Positions 1 through 10,827 of a DNA stretch of 64,000 bases are shown here, one piece after another. How positions within the stretch are numbered: the stretch's first letter is position 1; every line of letters starts with the position of its first letter. The DNA comes from Rosellinia necatrix. Its lineage: Eukaryota > Ascomycota > Sordariomycetes > Xylariales > Xylariaceae. Position numbers and translations under genes: made by a program. The stretch is taken from positions 2,480,001 through 2,544,000 of the forward strand of contig JAGYVD010000005.1 of the NCBI GenBank assembly GCA_021209875.1, in the 5' to 3' direction. The notes beneath the pieces are model-generated. The model ran no database searches, had not been told where the DNA came from, and saw only the letters and a list, made by a program, of their open reading frames with translations.

Positions 1-479
1 TGCAGTAAGCCGGGACAACCCATTTACTTACTCGAAGGTATTCCGATATACTTTCAGGTTCCAAAACCTGGACGTGGCGTCCGAGCCCTTTCGGTGGCCC
101 TGGGGCAAAATTAGAAATGGCAACCCGATAAACCAGACAGCGAGACAGCGCCCACCGTATACGAGCCCAGCAACGCACTCAGCGACTGCAGTGATCTAAA
201 CATAACTCGGGGCATTAGCAGGGAGCATGCAAGCGAAAGAGCTAATTCAACACCGAGAATCAGAAAGGTCTTACTTACGGTTGCCCACACTATGAGATAA
301 TCGTCATATCCCAAGCGACCATCGGAATTCGGGCTTACTTTTACCCAGAGCCTGAAAAGAGTAGTGAGAATCTCAAGCGGGATGGGGAGTGCGTAGAAAG
401 CGGTCACAAGAGCGGTCCGGTCTTCAGCCAGGTACTCGGCGCTGTATGTTATAGTGTTATTCGCCACGCTCTCGGCCAT
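1..479 (-). CDS. Rhodopsin-like (PTH11-type) fungal integral membrane protein, 5' part only, truncated at left edge
   Basis: The first exon (479 down to 279) encodes an N-terminal stretch with an Asn-rich extracellular-looking start, one hydrophobic helix (around FYALPIPLEILTTLF) and the sequence GYDDYLIVWAT, the W/YDDxL signature that follows helix 1-2 in fungal rhodopsin-domain proteins of the PTH11/SAT20-like group. A GTAAGT donor follows at 278 and interrupts the frame. The second exon should lie between about 1 and 220, but its acceptor is ambiguous. The start at 479 (MAESVAN) is preferred; in-frame Met codons at 491 and 542 are alternatives. These proteins are seven-helix plasma-membrane proteins, mostly without a known ligand. 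The remainder of the gene is outside the window, so intact or decayed status cannot be judged. Confidence 0.5.
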
Positions 480-542
480 GTTAACCGCCATGACGAGACG
501 AACAGCTTTCGCAGCCGATGATGGTTGCCGTAGGCCACCCAA

Positions 543-2046
543 GGGGAACTGAGGGTATTCACGCCGACGCGGGGTCTCGAACTCGAGTTACCAAGCTTGA
601 TATCAATTTGTTGTCTATGGGGACAGTGAAGCTGTGTATTCAAGGGCATGCGAGCCTGCTCGTTTCTGCAGGCTGAAGAGTGCAACTGTTGTGCCCGGTG
701 CGCTTGTTATCCCCGCGACTGGCGGCCACCCTGAGACCTGTGGCGGTAGCCATACCATATCGATACCCAACCCGCTTCTCTCTCTTCGCAATTGCACGGC
801 ACCGACTTTAGCCTGCCGCGCCGAGAGGTCTCGAACTCTTCCATCTGCGGTGGCGCTCATCTCATGTCATGATAGGCTGCTGTTGGTTGCTAGTATTTCT
901 CATCCATTCACTTTGAGCTAAGTCATGTCCACTTCCATCGCCACGTCTACGTACGTATACCGAACCGCATGCCGCTGCAGCAGGTATGTATGAGGTACAG
1001 CGCGCCCAGTTCATTACAGCAAGAGGGGGTGGTTGTTTGGATTATCATTACCATTCTGAGCCTTGCAGCAACTAGTGTATCGACAAGGCGCACGCGATGC
1101 TCCGGATAGACCAAGGGTCAGGACGAATGGCTTTTAATCGTTACCTGACAGTAAGCCGGCATGGCGTGCGGCGTCCTACTACTACTAATCAGCGAGAGGG
1201 AGGGGGATCTGGGTTGTGTAGAGAGTGAGGAAGAATAAGAAAAGGAAAAATGGAAATTAAAAATAAAAAATAAAAATAAAAATAAAAATGTGGGGAAATA
1301 GAGGGAAAGAAAAAGAGGAAGAGGAAGAGGAAGAGGAAGAGGAAGAGGAAGAAGAAGAAGAAGTAATAAAAGGAGAATCCATTTACAAACCTGTCATAAT
1401 TCACATTACCCTTCCTCTCGATAGTTAGGTATAATTGAATGCGACAGAGTCAACTCACGAGCTACCAGCCACCCTTCTACATACATCCATGATGCGTGCA
1501 CTTAACCTGACAGACATGCTTAAATGAGGACAGCTTTGAGGTCCCATATCTCGATATCAGGACGCCAACCTAGAGATGGTAGGTAGCATTTAGAACTGTA
1601 AAGCTGAAAACGCCAATCCGGGCTTGCATGATCTGGACTTGCGTATGCCCCTCTAACACGAGTGCCAGTGGTTGGGACCCAATCGTTCCGGAGCTACCTA
1701 CCTTGGGTAGTAAGTGGGTTAAGCAAGCACGAGGTTAGATAATAAGTAATAGATAGTGAGTGTGCTTTCGTTTGGTGACACCAGTAAGAGCGACGGTTAT
1801 CTGAGACAACTATTTTTTTATTTCGGTCAGGAGAAGGAAGGTGAAATCGACTGTCTGTCCGTGTATGAAAGTTCCTGTTCGCACGGCCACTACCCAATCC
1901 TCGAGGCAGATCTCCAGGCAGACCCCCCCTTCCCCTCCCCTTCCCAAATCGTAGTATTCTGTCGTGAGGCAGCTCAGCTCAACTCAGCTCAGCTTCCCTA
2001 GAGCGTTCCCGACGCCTGTGACCCAAGCTCGAGCCGCATCACGGCC
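543..2046. other. Gene-poor spacer with simple repeats
   Basis: No convincing gene is seen. Short open frames on both strands around 615-921 overlap each other and have no recognisable family, so they are left unannotated. The stretch holds A-rich AAATA repeats (about 1252-1290), a GAGGAA purine tract (1310-1363) and CTCAG direct repeats just upstream of the next gene (about 1972-1998). Confidence 0.6.
1310..1363. repeat. (GAGGAA)n/(GAA)n purine microsatellite
   Basis: A perfect run of GAGGAA units passes into GAA units and leaves an uninterrupted purine strand of about 54 bases. It lies next to A/T-rich AAATA repeats in a gene-free spacer. Confidence 0.9.
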
Positions 2047-4284
2047 ATGAGCAACAGGCTGGCCTTGAGCTGGCTTACTTCGCTGGTAGTTGCTGCCTTG
2101 ATCTACGCAGTGACTGGTGCCGCCGACGGATTCCCGTCCTCTGTCGCTGTCTCTGGTCCCGTTGTCAGGCTCGGATACGCAACGTACGAGGGCTATTATA
2201 ATGACACATACGACCTCAACATATGGAAAAGGTATGATGGGAGCTGCCGTTTCAATCCCCCGAACAACAGCACAGCACAGCACAGCACAGCACAGCACAA
2301 CACGACACGGCATGTGCCTCGCCTTGTGCCCTCTGCATATAGGTCCCTCCGTAGGCCCCCGAACGCCACAAACAGTGTTGTAGCCGTCTTTGCCGATCCT
2401 TTTAACTAACCGCTACACCCCCCGCCTAGTATCCGTTATGCTGCGCCCCCTACTGGACATCGCCGATGGCAGGCTCCGGAGTTGCCTCTCTACAACGGTG
2501 ACCGTATCACCCTCGCGGTAGAACAACCCCCTCTGTGTCCCCAGACCGGCGCCTTCGCCGTTCCTGATGCATATGGATTTAACTCCCGTCCCGGGAACGA
2601 AGACTGTCTCTACCTTAATGTCTATGCAGCGCCCAATGCCACTGACCTTCCGGTCCTGGTATGGATTCGTAGGGACCCCCTTCCTTCCTCTCTCTCCCTC
2701 TCTCTCCCCCTCCTTCCACTGTGTCCGTCTTTCTCATAGAATTAGATCATTCGGCTGACCATGCTCATGCCGTAGATGGCGGTGGACATTCGGTCTTTGG
2801 AGCGGCATATGACCCTAGCGTTTGGATGAATACCAACAACAATGGATTTGTTGTTGTTGAGATGCAATACCGACTAGGAGCATTCGGTTTCCTAGCATCC
2901 GCGGAAGTCCAAAAATCCGGGCGGCTCAACGTCGGCCTTCTTGATCAGAGATTCTCCATTGCATGGACTCGCCGTCACATAGCCAAGTTTGGCGGTGACC
3001 CGAACCGCATCACTGTGGGTGGTGAATCCTCCGGTGCGGCGTCCGCCGTCTTTCACGCCCTAGCCTACGGTGGGAAAGATACTAAGCTCTTCGATAATGT
3101 ATGACAAACCCCTGGGAATCCGCAGCCAATCTACCGGTGACTTACTGGGGGATGCTTAGATTATCGCCGCCAGTCCGTACTTTCCAACAGTGTATAAGTA
3201 CTCAGACTCCTTTCCCCAAGCCCGCTATGACAAGTTCGTGGAATTTGCCGGCTGTGGGACGCTTACCCCGAATAAGAGCACATTTGATTGCCTCGTGGCG
3301 GCGGATACCGCATTGTTGCAAAATGCCAGCGGTGCCGTCTCAACGACCCTGGGATACTTCGGCAGCTTCGCCTTCTTACCCGTAATCGATGATGATTATA
3401 TTAAGGAACGACCGTCTACACAACTCATGAGTTCACGATTAAGCGGTAAACGTGTTCTTGTCGGCGTAAGTCCGTCAAAACTATATATAATCGTAGCGCC
3501 CACTTACACAGAATAACAGAACAACGCAAATGACGGGGCTCCCTTAGTTAATCCCCATATCTCTACGCGGCCGCAGTACGACGGCTTCATCGCCGAGACA
3601 TTTCCGCTGTTCACGCCGCAAGACATCGTCCATCTTAATAAAGCTTACGGAATCTCGGATACGCTGCCCCCGAATAGCGGTGTTGCATTTGATACTCTTG
3701 GAACCAGCGGGCCGACGGCGTTAACGCAATCCGGCGTAGCAACCGGCATCCAACAGTCCGTATTCAACATGGCGGCCGAGACCGTCTTCAACTGTCCAGC
3801 ACAGTGGATCGCCGAGGCATTCAGTACGGGGTGCAGGTCAGCGTGGAAGTACCAGTACTCAGTCACGCCCTCGTACCACGGCGCTGATCTCAGCTCGTAC
3901 TTCTCCGTCGGCGCCAAACTGCCCAGCGACGACTTCCGGCACGCGATGCAGAAGATTTGGGGTAACTTCGTCATCAACGACACCCCCATCATCCCCGTCA
4001 CGGACGCCGCGGGCTCATACGAGAATGCATCTGTCCCCGTTGGCAGGAACGGCACCCATATCGACTGGCCCCAGTACACACGCCACAACCCCGTCCACAT
4101 GAACCTTAACACCACCGGCGGAGAGATCAGCCTCATCACGGTCGCGGATACTTTGGCTTACTATATTCGCACGGGACCCGGCGTCGTGAACACATTCAGT
4201 CTCGCCGATGCTCGCTCCTGGGAAGGTGGCCGTGGTGATCGTTGCGACTTTTGGCGGACTGTTTCGGCGAGGGTCCCGCAGTGA
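2047..4284 (+). CDS. Secreted type-B carboxylesterase/lipase (five exons, 605 aa)
   Basis: Exons 2047-2231, 2430-2668, 2776-3098, 3160-3465 and 3520-4284 join in frame into a 605-aa protein, a normal length for fungal type-B carboxylesterases (alpha/beta-hydrolase fold), which cleave carboxylic esters outside the cell. An N-terminal signal peptide is visible (LSWLTSLVVAALIYAVTGA). The oxyanion-hole motif HGGG (from His142) is restored exactly by splicing intron 2. The nucleophile lies in GGESSGAAS (Ser226), the EDCLYLNVY signature is present before it, and His471 in PSYHGADLSS is the likely catalytic His. The acid position reads NANDG (Asp356) where most relatives have NANEG or NKDEG, so Glu is replaced by Asp. 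Several N-glycosylation sequons fit secretion. The gene lies about 19 kb from the biosynthetic cluster and shows no link to it. The substrate cannot be inferred. Confidence 0.88.
2268..2306. repeat. (CACAG)n tandem repeat inside esterase intron 1
   Basis: About seven CACAG pentamers, the last ones degenerate (ACAACACGACACG), lie within the first intron of the carboxylesterase gene. That intron (198 bp) is longer than the others in the gene, probably because of this expansion. Confidence 0.85.
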
Positions 4285-7200
4285 ATGCCCGATGTACATA
4301 TGTAAATTGCAAGATCAGATAGTTAGTCGAAAACCCGGGTTCGCAAGCGAATCCCCTCGCTTGTAAATATAGTCCCCGGTGGGTTTTAACTCATATACCT
4401 GCATGAGATGTGCCGGAGGGCCTGTGTCTCGTTTCTCCTTCCTCTGACGGGGAAACAGGTCCAAGGAGATATTCATCAAGGTGGGGTTAGATGTCTTGTA
4501 ATCTAACTTGTCTAACCTTTTGTTCTCTTGTGACAACTAGATTGGGCAGCGCAGCCATCGGTGTCGTTAAGCCCACAACCCAGTTCATCGAACAACTGGC
4601 TGGGTTCGTAGCTAGAAGCAAGCTTTTATTTTATTCATGTATCCTACGCTTTGCTCTATCCTGATTTAACCCAGCATCATTTCGCCCGAGATTATTCAAT
4701 TGTAGTACGCTTCGTGGTCTCCAGAATATCACTGTCTTTCTCCATTTCAGTCTCCTTCTCGCTTTTATTTTCCAGTTGTCCCCCCGCAGAAGTGAGACGT
4801 AGTAGTCCGCCGTGTCTTTGGCCTGTGCCTCGGATTTCTTGAACCTAAGCTCGAAAGCCTAAACAGCCGATGTATTCTCGACGATGTAGGAAATAATTCA
4901 CGTTGGTGTATCCTCCTCCGCGACCATGGAACCGATTAGTTCAAGGTAGCATTGTTTGGCAAAGCAGACAGCGTCGAACCAGTTTGTGCGGCCCCTTCCG
5001 TTTAGGAGATACAATCGAGAGGGGACGCAAGGTAATAGGGGATCGACCTGACACATCGCTACATCGTTGATGTGCACCGAGACCGTGAGCAGCCCCCTCT
5101 ATACTAGCTGGTGATATGACTCAACAATATCGAGTTGGGGTTTGGTTTAACTCCCCTACTCTCTTGCTCACCCAGTTAGAGCCAAATACAGTCGCTGGGA
5201 GGAATATCACTACCTTTGAGAGTAGTGAACCCTCCCCGTTATATACGACATGCGCAATCCTGATTGCGAGGAAGTGCTCGTGAGACCCCCACGTATTAAG
5301 TCTATGCCGTCCCACATCAGCGTGAATCAGGTCTGATAATTCGATGGCTTTCCGGCGGATTCCTGTTAGTACGTTAACGAACCCGCAATCAAGACACTGC
5401 ACGGACACTACAAGATGGGTTACCCACTAGGTAGATGATGTAGTACGCGGATCCTACGATTCTGCGAAACCCTTCCGCATCAAAATAATCCGAAAATACG
5501 ATGGCGCACGCGTGCTCAGCATATCGGGCCGGGAGAGCCTCTATGGGCTCAGATATAGTTTGCTCGCCTCCGACGACACCGATGACAGTACACTCGGCGC
5601 CGGCAGTCATGACTGCTGTTGTAAAACCTATCAATGAGTTCGCCCTTGTGACCTGTAGGCAATATGGTGTAAGGCTAAACTATTGCACATTGATGAGTTA
5701 TGATACCGACGGTCGTCTTACCAGCGCGTCCCCTCCGAGTCTGGGCTCTCCGATCCCAGTATCAGCACGCTCTTCGTGTCCGGAAATGCTCCTCCCCAGG
5801 TCTATAAACCTCTGGGTTTGTCGTCTCTGGACTCATCGCCCCCATTAGATCGAGATCTTTCGTCCCCGGGGGTCAGCATCTGGGTCTTCTGGTTTTATTT
5901 GTGATCATGACGTTTGCTATTGCATTTTCAGGCATTTCTCCCCTTTCCCTTGCTTTTTCTTAAGCACTCCGCCGGCGAGTTGAGCGGACAGACACAAATC
6001 CAACGAAACTTCAAGTTATACGAGACGCCATGATACCGATCGTTCATACCAAAAATAAGTTAATGTTGTAATATCCCTCCACGCCGTCCTCGGGACTATG
6101 TTCCCCACTAGCGACGACATTTCTGCCTACGGTTCCTAATAGATGACGTCGGTTGAATATCCCATCTACCCATATAGTGCCCTCAAGGCAAGACGATGAT
6201 GTAAGCTGACCATCTTCCTCGTAACTAGGACGGCCCCGTCAACGAGCTGGGGTAATGCCTCCCACGTAGCTCAGGCTGCTAAATAACCTGAACCAAACAA
6301 GCAATCAATCCATACCTGGACGCTCCTTATCAATATCAGTGGGCCGAGCACATGGTCGGTGATGCCGGTCATCGGAACGCCACGATTTACAAAGCTGAGT
6401 TTACAAAGCTGAGAGGACGTTTGGTGGTTTGGTGCATTGGCATTTCGGTTCTTCCCTTACTATATCACAGCTCAATGTTATCTCATTGGGCTGGCCGTGT
6501 GTTTGGCTGCTGCGCACGCGCACGTCTTCGAGCTGCAGAAGAGGCCAAGCTAAGTATGCGATATATAAGTATAGTATGTCACGGCCGTCTTAGATAGATA
6601 CATGGTAGTATGTCATCTCGCATTACACGGGACACTCGCCTATACCAATGCTGCGTTTTGACTCGCGCAAAACATTAGTTTCTGCTACATGAGCAAATAA
6701 GGTGGATGGAGAGTCCAGAATTAAGTTCCCTTTGTTTTTTTTTAGCGCTTTTTTTTCTTACCACCTATAAAGCCCACTTTAACGTAGCATGTAGTACTGT
6801 GGTGGTTTCGCTCTCCGGAGCAAACAAGGGGATGCTATGATCAAGCTTGTGAGGACTACGCCGGTCATGAGTATCACAATGGGAGATGCTAGGGGTATCG
6901 TTGTTGTCAGTTTTCACGTGCTGAGCCTAATGCTAGAATAAGAGGGTAGTTCAATGGTTTTAGAGAGAAGGATCAATATAGATGGGAGTGTAAAATATAG
7001 GGGAAGGGAAAAAGAGAGGAAGAAAAGCGATGGGTTGCCGCTCCCAGTTGACCTAGGGAGACATCAGGAATTGAGTCCAATGCGGGGGTCAAACCTATGA
7101 TAGCAATTAATTAACATTTTGCCTTGGAGGGGGGATGCCTTCTTGTACATGTGTGTAGATTTATCAATGAAGATGGCACTCACCCGTAACCTTGAGATTA

Positions 7201-9436
7201 TTGTGGTGGTTCTTTGCTAGGTAATGAATGCATAGTCGCTTAACCCAAGTTGTGACCAGGACGTGGACGGGGGTTTGTGATGGAGCCGAGAAATTAAATC
7301 GAGAAATTATCGACCCAGGCACTCGGTTAGTATATCTAGGCACATACCCGTACATATTGTACATACGTAGTAGTGTGTAAGTGTGTAACCTATACGAATG
7401 CACGTAGTGTATACGTGGTACATACTTGGTCGTGTATGTGTGTTTGAATAAGGATGGGATGATCTAGCCCTAGGTCAGCCTAGTCTATCTGCAACTCAAT
7501 CGCTAAAATGAGCTAATACGCAGGCATGTAGTTATTGGGTGTGGTTTACAGCTCCTTTTCAAGCACAACCTGAAAATGCTGTTTGTAATGCACTAACTAC
7601 GTAGTGTAGTTATTCTTGAACAGTAGCGGACCTGGGGGGGTATGATAGGGTTAGTGTACTATTTGTTTGAATTACATTGGGCCTTCAAGGCTGGTCTTGT
7701 GATTTGCGAGATCTAGGTATTCATTTCGTTACGGCTGATAGAACTGGGAATAGATGCCAGCAATGTTCCTTTCCTCACAGAGATTTCGAGAGATTCGAGC
7801 AGATTCGGGCAGTCCGCGTACAGTACGAAGAGGCCACATGTGGTTGCTCGGCCATTCTTGGCTAGATCATAGGACCTAGATCTCTTTTTACGACGAGTAA
7901 AGGCGAAACAAAAAACCATAGCATACTTGGTACCGTCGCTTCGTTATCGTAGGATTCGTTAGTTTGCGCTGCTCTGTACACGGATTGCTGCCACGCGTAG
8001 CGAAATCACCGTCTAGGGTTGGCTGCCGGCAGGGGATAGGGATTTACTAATTCATACACGCGTATGCATACATATAGGCATGTGCACGTTTGTATGTATT
8101 CATGTAGTTTGGCGAGTTGATTCTGTACATATGTCATAGATCTTGTCCAAAGCTTAACTATACGGAATCGATGGCTTTCTTTTCAGGATCCGGGCTGGGA
8201 ACTATCGATGATTCGAGACATGGAGGACGCTTATGGTGGAAGGTAGCTAAACGGTCTTGGACCCCTAAAGCCCGCTAACCGAGTACCAATGTGTAGCCGC
8301 CTGCGAAGTAGACTGATTTATGTATGTGCATACTTGCACATAGTAGTGCCATGCGTAGTTATCCGCTTCACACTAGGATCATGGTTAGAGTATAAAACCA
8401 ACTAACCAAATGCGGACAGGCATTGGTCTGAGTGCCTACAGTAGTGCAGAGCCCGCCGGATCTTACGGGAGTTCCCGGCCTGTGCCTCGTGGAGGGCACC
8501 ACGACCTGTGTGCACGGGGGTTGTGTCTATCTGCACCACAGAACTTTATCCGCCTGGTAGACGATGACAGATGACGCCAAGGTAGCTTAGCCACGGCTGC
8601 TGAGCCGACTGAAACAATTTCATCACCCAAAAAGGATAAACAACGCTAACTGGTGTGTATCTCACCTGCTGGACGGGCTCGAACTATGTATAACTTACCA
8701 TACGCAGTACCTAGTATGTATGTACTTAATGGATGTACACATCCATCAGCTGAAAGAGGTATGGGAACCGATCTGTCTGCGCAGTAGTAATTCAGCCACG
8801 AAAGAGGAGCGGCCGGTCGCATCGCTGAATCAGCAAATACCCGACCGACCGCCGCGGTTCCCTCCCCTGGCTGCCGCCACCGTTCATTGATTATGCCGTG
8901 GTGGCAGGCTCGCCATGGCATCGATGAGCGGGCATCGACGCTTTCTTCGTCTCTGGCCTTCCACGAGAATGACGTCTCACGCGTTCGTAGGGGACCTTCG
9001 CCTTCCCCAAGGGTCTCATGGACCTGGTGTTGTTTTTGACTTCTGACTAGGGTCTTGGTAGTCCGGCTTTGCTGACTGTTTCTAGAAGCGCACCCCATCG
9101 AAGGATCGGCTCAGGGGGGCGACTAGTACTAATCATAGTAGCAGCCTTGACAAATCATGGGCAGCATGTGGGAGGAGATGCTGGGAGGAGAGCTGGGAGG
9201 AGGCCCGTCACCAGGCGACGCAAATTCTATTAAACGTGTTGGCCCGGACGTGAAAAGTGGGAATCTGGTGGTGTGCCCGCTTTGTGTCCTTCGTCCGCCG
9301 CGCCGTGTCGTCGTCGTCGAACCAGCTTCTGCCTTCCTCGCCATCGCTCGAAGTGCACTGATCGTCCGCGGCCCGGAGATCACTGCTGAGTCCCCCGTCT
9401 ATCTCGTCGCGCGATTCAGGTTAAGCCGCGCGAATC
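4285..9436. other. Long gene-poor region
   Basis: About 5.1 kb without a gene I can identify. It has many short, mutually overlapping frames, T-tracts near 6730-6760, and TACGTA/TAGGTA-type short repeats around 7320-7440 and 8040-8110. A coding-like block on the minus strand at 5121-5850 is listed separately. The part from 8646 to 9098 is open on the minus strand but resembles no family I know. Confidence 0.5.
5121..5801 (-). other. Unrecognised coding-like block (possible gene remnant)
   Basis: Three minus-strand segments look protein-like: 5801-5722 (contains KSVLILGSESPDSEG), 5652-5430 (GFTTAVMTAGAECTVIGVVG and further) and about 5370-5160 (RKAIELSDLIHADVGRHRL and further). GT...AG boundaries lie near their junctions: donor at 5721, acceptor before 5652, and a possible intron ending in CTAACAG near 5370. 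The obvious join between the first two segments puts a stop codon in frame, so the model does not close. I do not recognise the family. It could be a multi-exon gene with splice sites I have misread, or a decayed copy. Confidence 0.25.
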
Positions 9437-10827
9437 ATGAATGGATCTGGAACAAACATGAGGCGACTGCACCCCAACGGGATGCCGGCCGCGCGCCCCG
9501 TCAGCTGGAGCGCCATTCCGGCTGACGACCCGGCTGCGCATGAACAGCTGATCAAGTTTATCTCCGAGTCGATCGTGTGTGACATCCAGGGCAATATATC
9601 GAGCGGCTTCATGAAGCAGGTTCAGGCCTCCAAGAAGAGCGCCATGTCGCCCCACGACAAGGCCGAGCGTATGCGCATAGTCCGCGATATGCGAACCACA
9701 CTGGAGCGACTTACGGAGGAGCTGGGCCAGAAGTTCTTCGATGAATTCCGCCATAGGCCAGCCGTTGGGCGGTGGTACGACTCCTGGTTGTTCAACGAGA
9801 CGCCACAATTCCTGCGCTGGGAACAAGAGTGGGCATACTCGCCCGATGAAAGTCTAGTCACCGGCGATGTGCGCAGCATTGGAGGTAGCACCGATGGGCG
9901 TGTATTCGGTTCCGAGACGACGCCCGAAGTCAGGGTGGAATTCGAGGAAGATCTTGAAGACTTTGAGGACACGCAGGAGTTCGCCAAGACTCACCAGTAC
10001 CAACCGGACGCACCGGTCACTGAGGTAAGGCCCCCTCCAAAAATAACTCCCCTATCCTGCGTCTCGGCATAAGACTCCGTACCCAGGTAGCCGGACCACC
10101 GAAAAATTAACGTACTTATTAGAAAAAGACAGATGGGCCTGCACCGACCACCACCGGTTGTCATTGCGAGAATGAGCATGAGGGGCCCGACTCGGAGCAC
10201 GTTCTCCATCTCTGCCAGACATGCGACTGCAGCAACCAGGGCTACGGCTGCATTGCGTCTTGTGGTTGTGACGAGACATGCCAGAATAATTTCAACAACA
10301 TCGCACTCGACAACATACTTGGCATTGACGTTTCCGGGGCTCCGGTCAAGCTTGATCCGTGTTTCATTACTTACTTACAAAAACATAACCTCAAGGACTC
10401 TATCACGCTTGACTACCTTTTTGAGCACTTACTGTCGGGCCTCGACTACGTACCAGACGGTAACGACGCGGCGATCGATGCGTGGCGGGCGACGTGGGAG
10501 ACGAGTTACAACGGGCCCGACCCGGAGGCGCACATACAAAAGCTCCAACGCCAACTCATCCATCTCGGGCTCGGGCTCGGCGACAGACAAGAGGAATGGT
10601 TCTTCTCATTCTGCTACAACAACAGCGAGCGCCTCGGAAGCTGGCAGCAGAGCCACCAGATATGGCATTGTAGAGCCTGTGGGAGTTGTGCTGAACGACA
10701 AGAGTGGCACTGCGGAAAATGCAACAAATGTACAGACGGGAGGACTGTCCCCTGTGCCGGATGTGGGGGAGTCTCTGATTCATACCACAAAGAACACAAA
10801 GGGCTGGGTTCAGACAACCGTTTCTAA
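9437..10827 (+). CDS. Unrecognised Cys-rich protein with two putative zinc-binding clusters (two exons, 430 aa)
   Basis: Exon 1 (9437-10024) and exon 2 (10123-10827) join in phase through a 98-bp intron (GTAAGG...TTATTAG) to give 430 aa. Choosing the nearby CAG at 10132 as acceptor would instead open a long low-complexity Arg/Ser/Thr frame, which I take to be a shadow. Residues 1-195 are mainly helical, with an acidic stretch ([13 protein letters not shown]) near the end. The first Cys cluster (about residues 205-255) contains [18 protein letters not shown] and [15 protein letters not shown]; its last part resembles the C-x3-C-x-C-x3-C-x-N pattern of pre-SET/CXC zinc clusters, but no SET domain follows. 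The C-terminal cluster has CRACGSC, CGKCNKC and CAGCGG pairs typical of zinc ribbons. A role in nucleic-acid or protein binding is only a guess. Confidence 0.7.

Noticed and set aside
575..605. String resembling a cloning-vector polylinker (CTCGAG...AAGCTTGATATC)
   Set aside because: Only a short chance similarity; flanking sequence shows no vector DNA and the remaining sites of a polylinker are absent.
615..921. Overlapping frames on both strands near the left edge
   Set aside because: Both are open over nearly the same bases, neither has a recognisable domain, and no promoter or splice context supports either.
2047..4284. Carboxylesterase as a member of the biosynthetic cluster
   Set aside because: It is separated from the cluster by about 19 kb with three unrelated genes, including conserved housekeeping ones, between them.
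8400..8640. GC-rich, possibly structured stretch considered as SRP, RNase P or box C/D RNA
   Set aside because: No diagnostic conserved boxes of these RNAs could be found by eye.
8646..9098. 150-codon minus-strand open frame
   Set aside because: No family resemblance, no supporting splice or context signals; compatible with chance.
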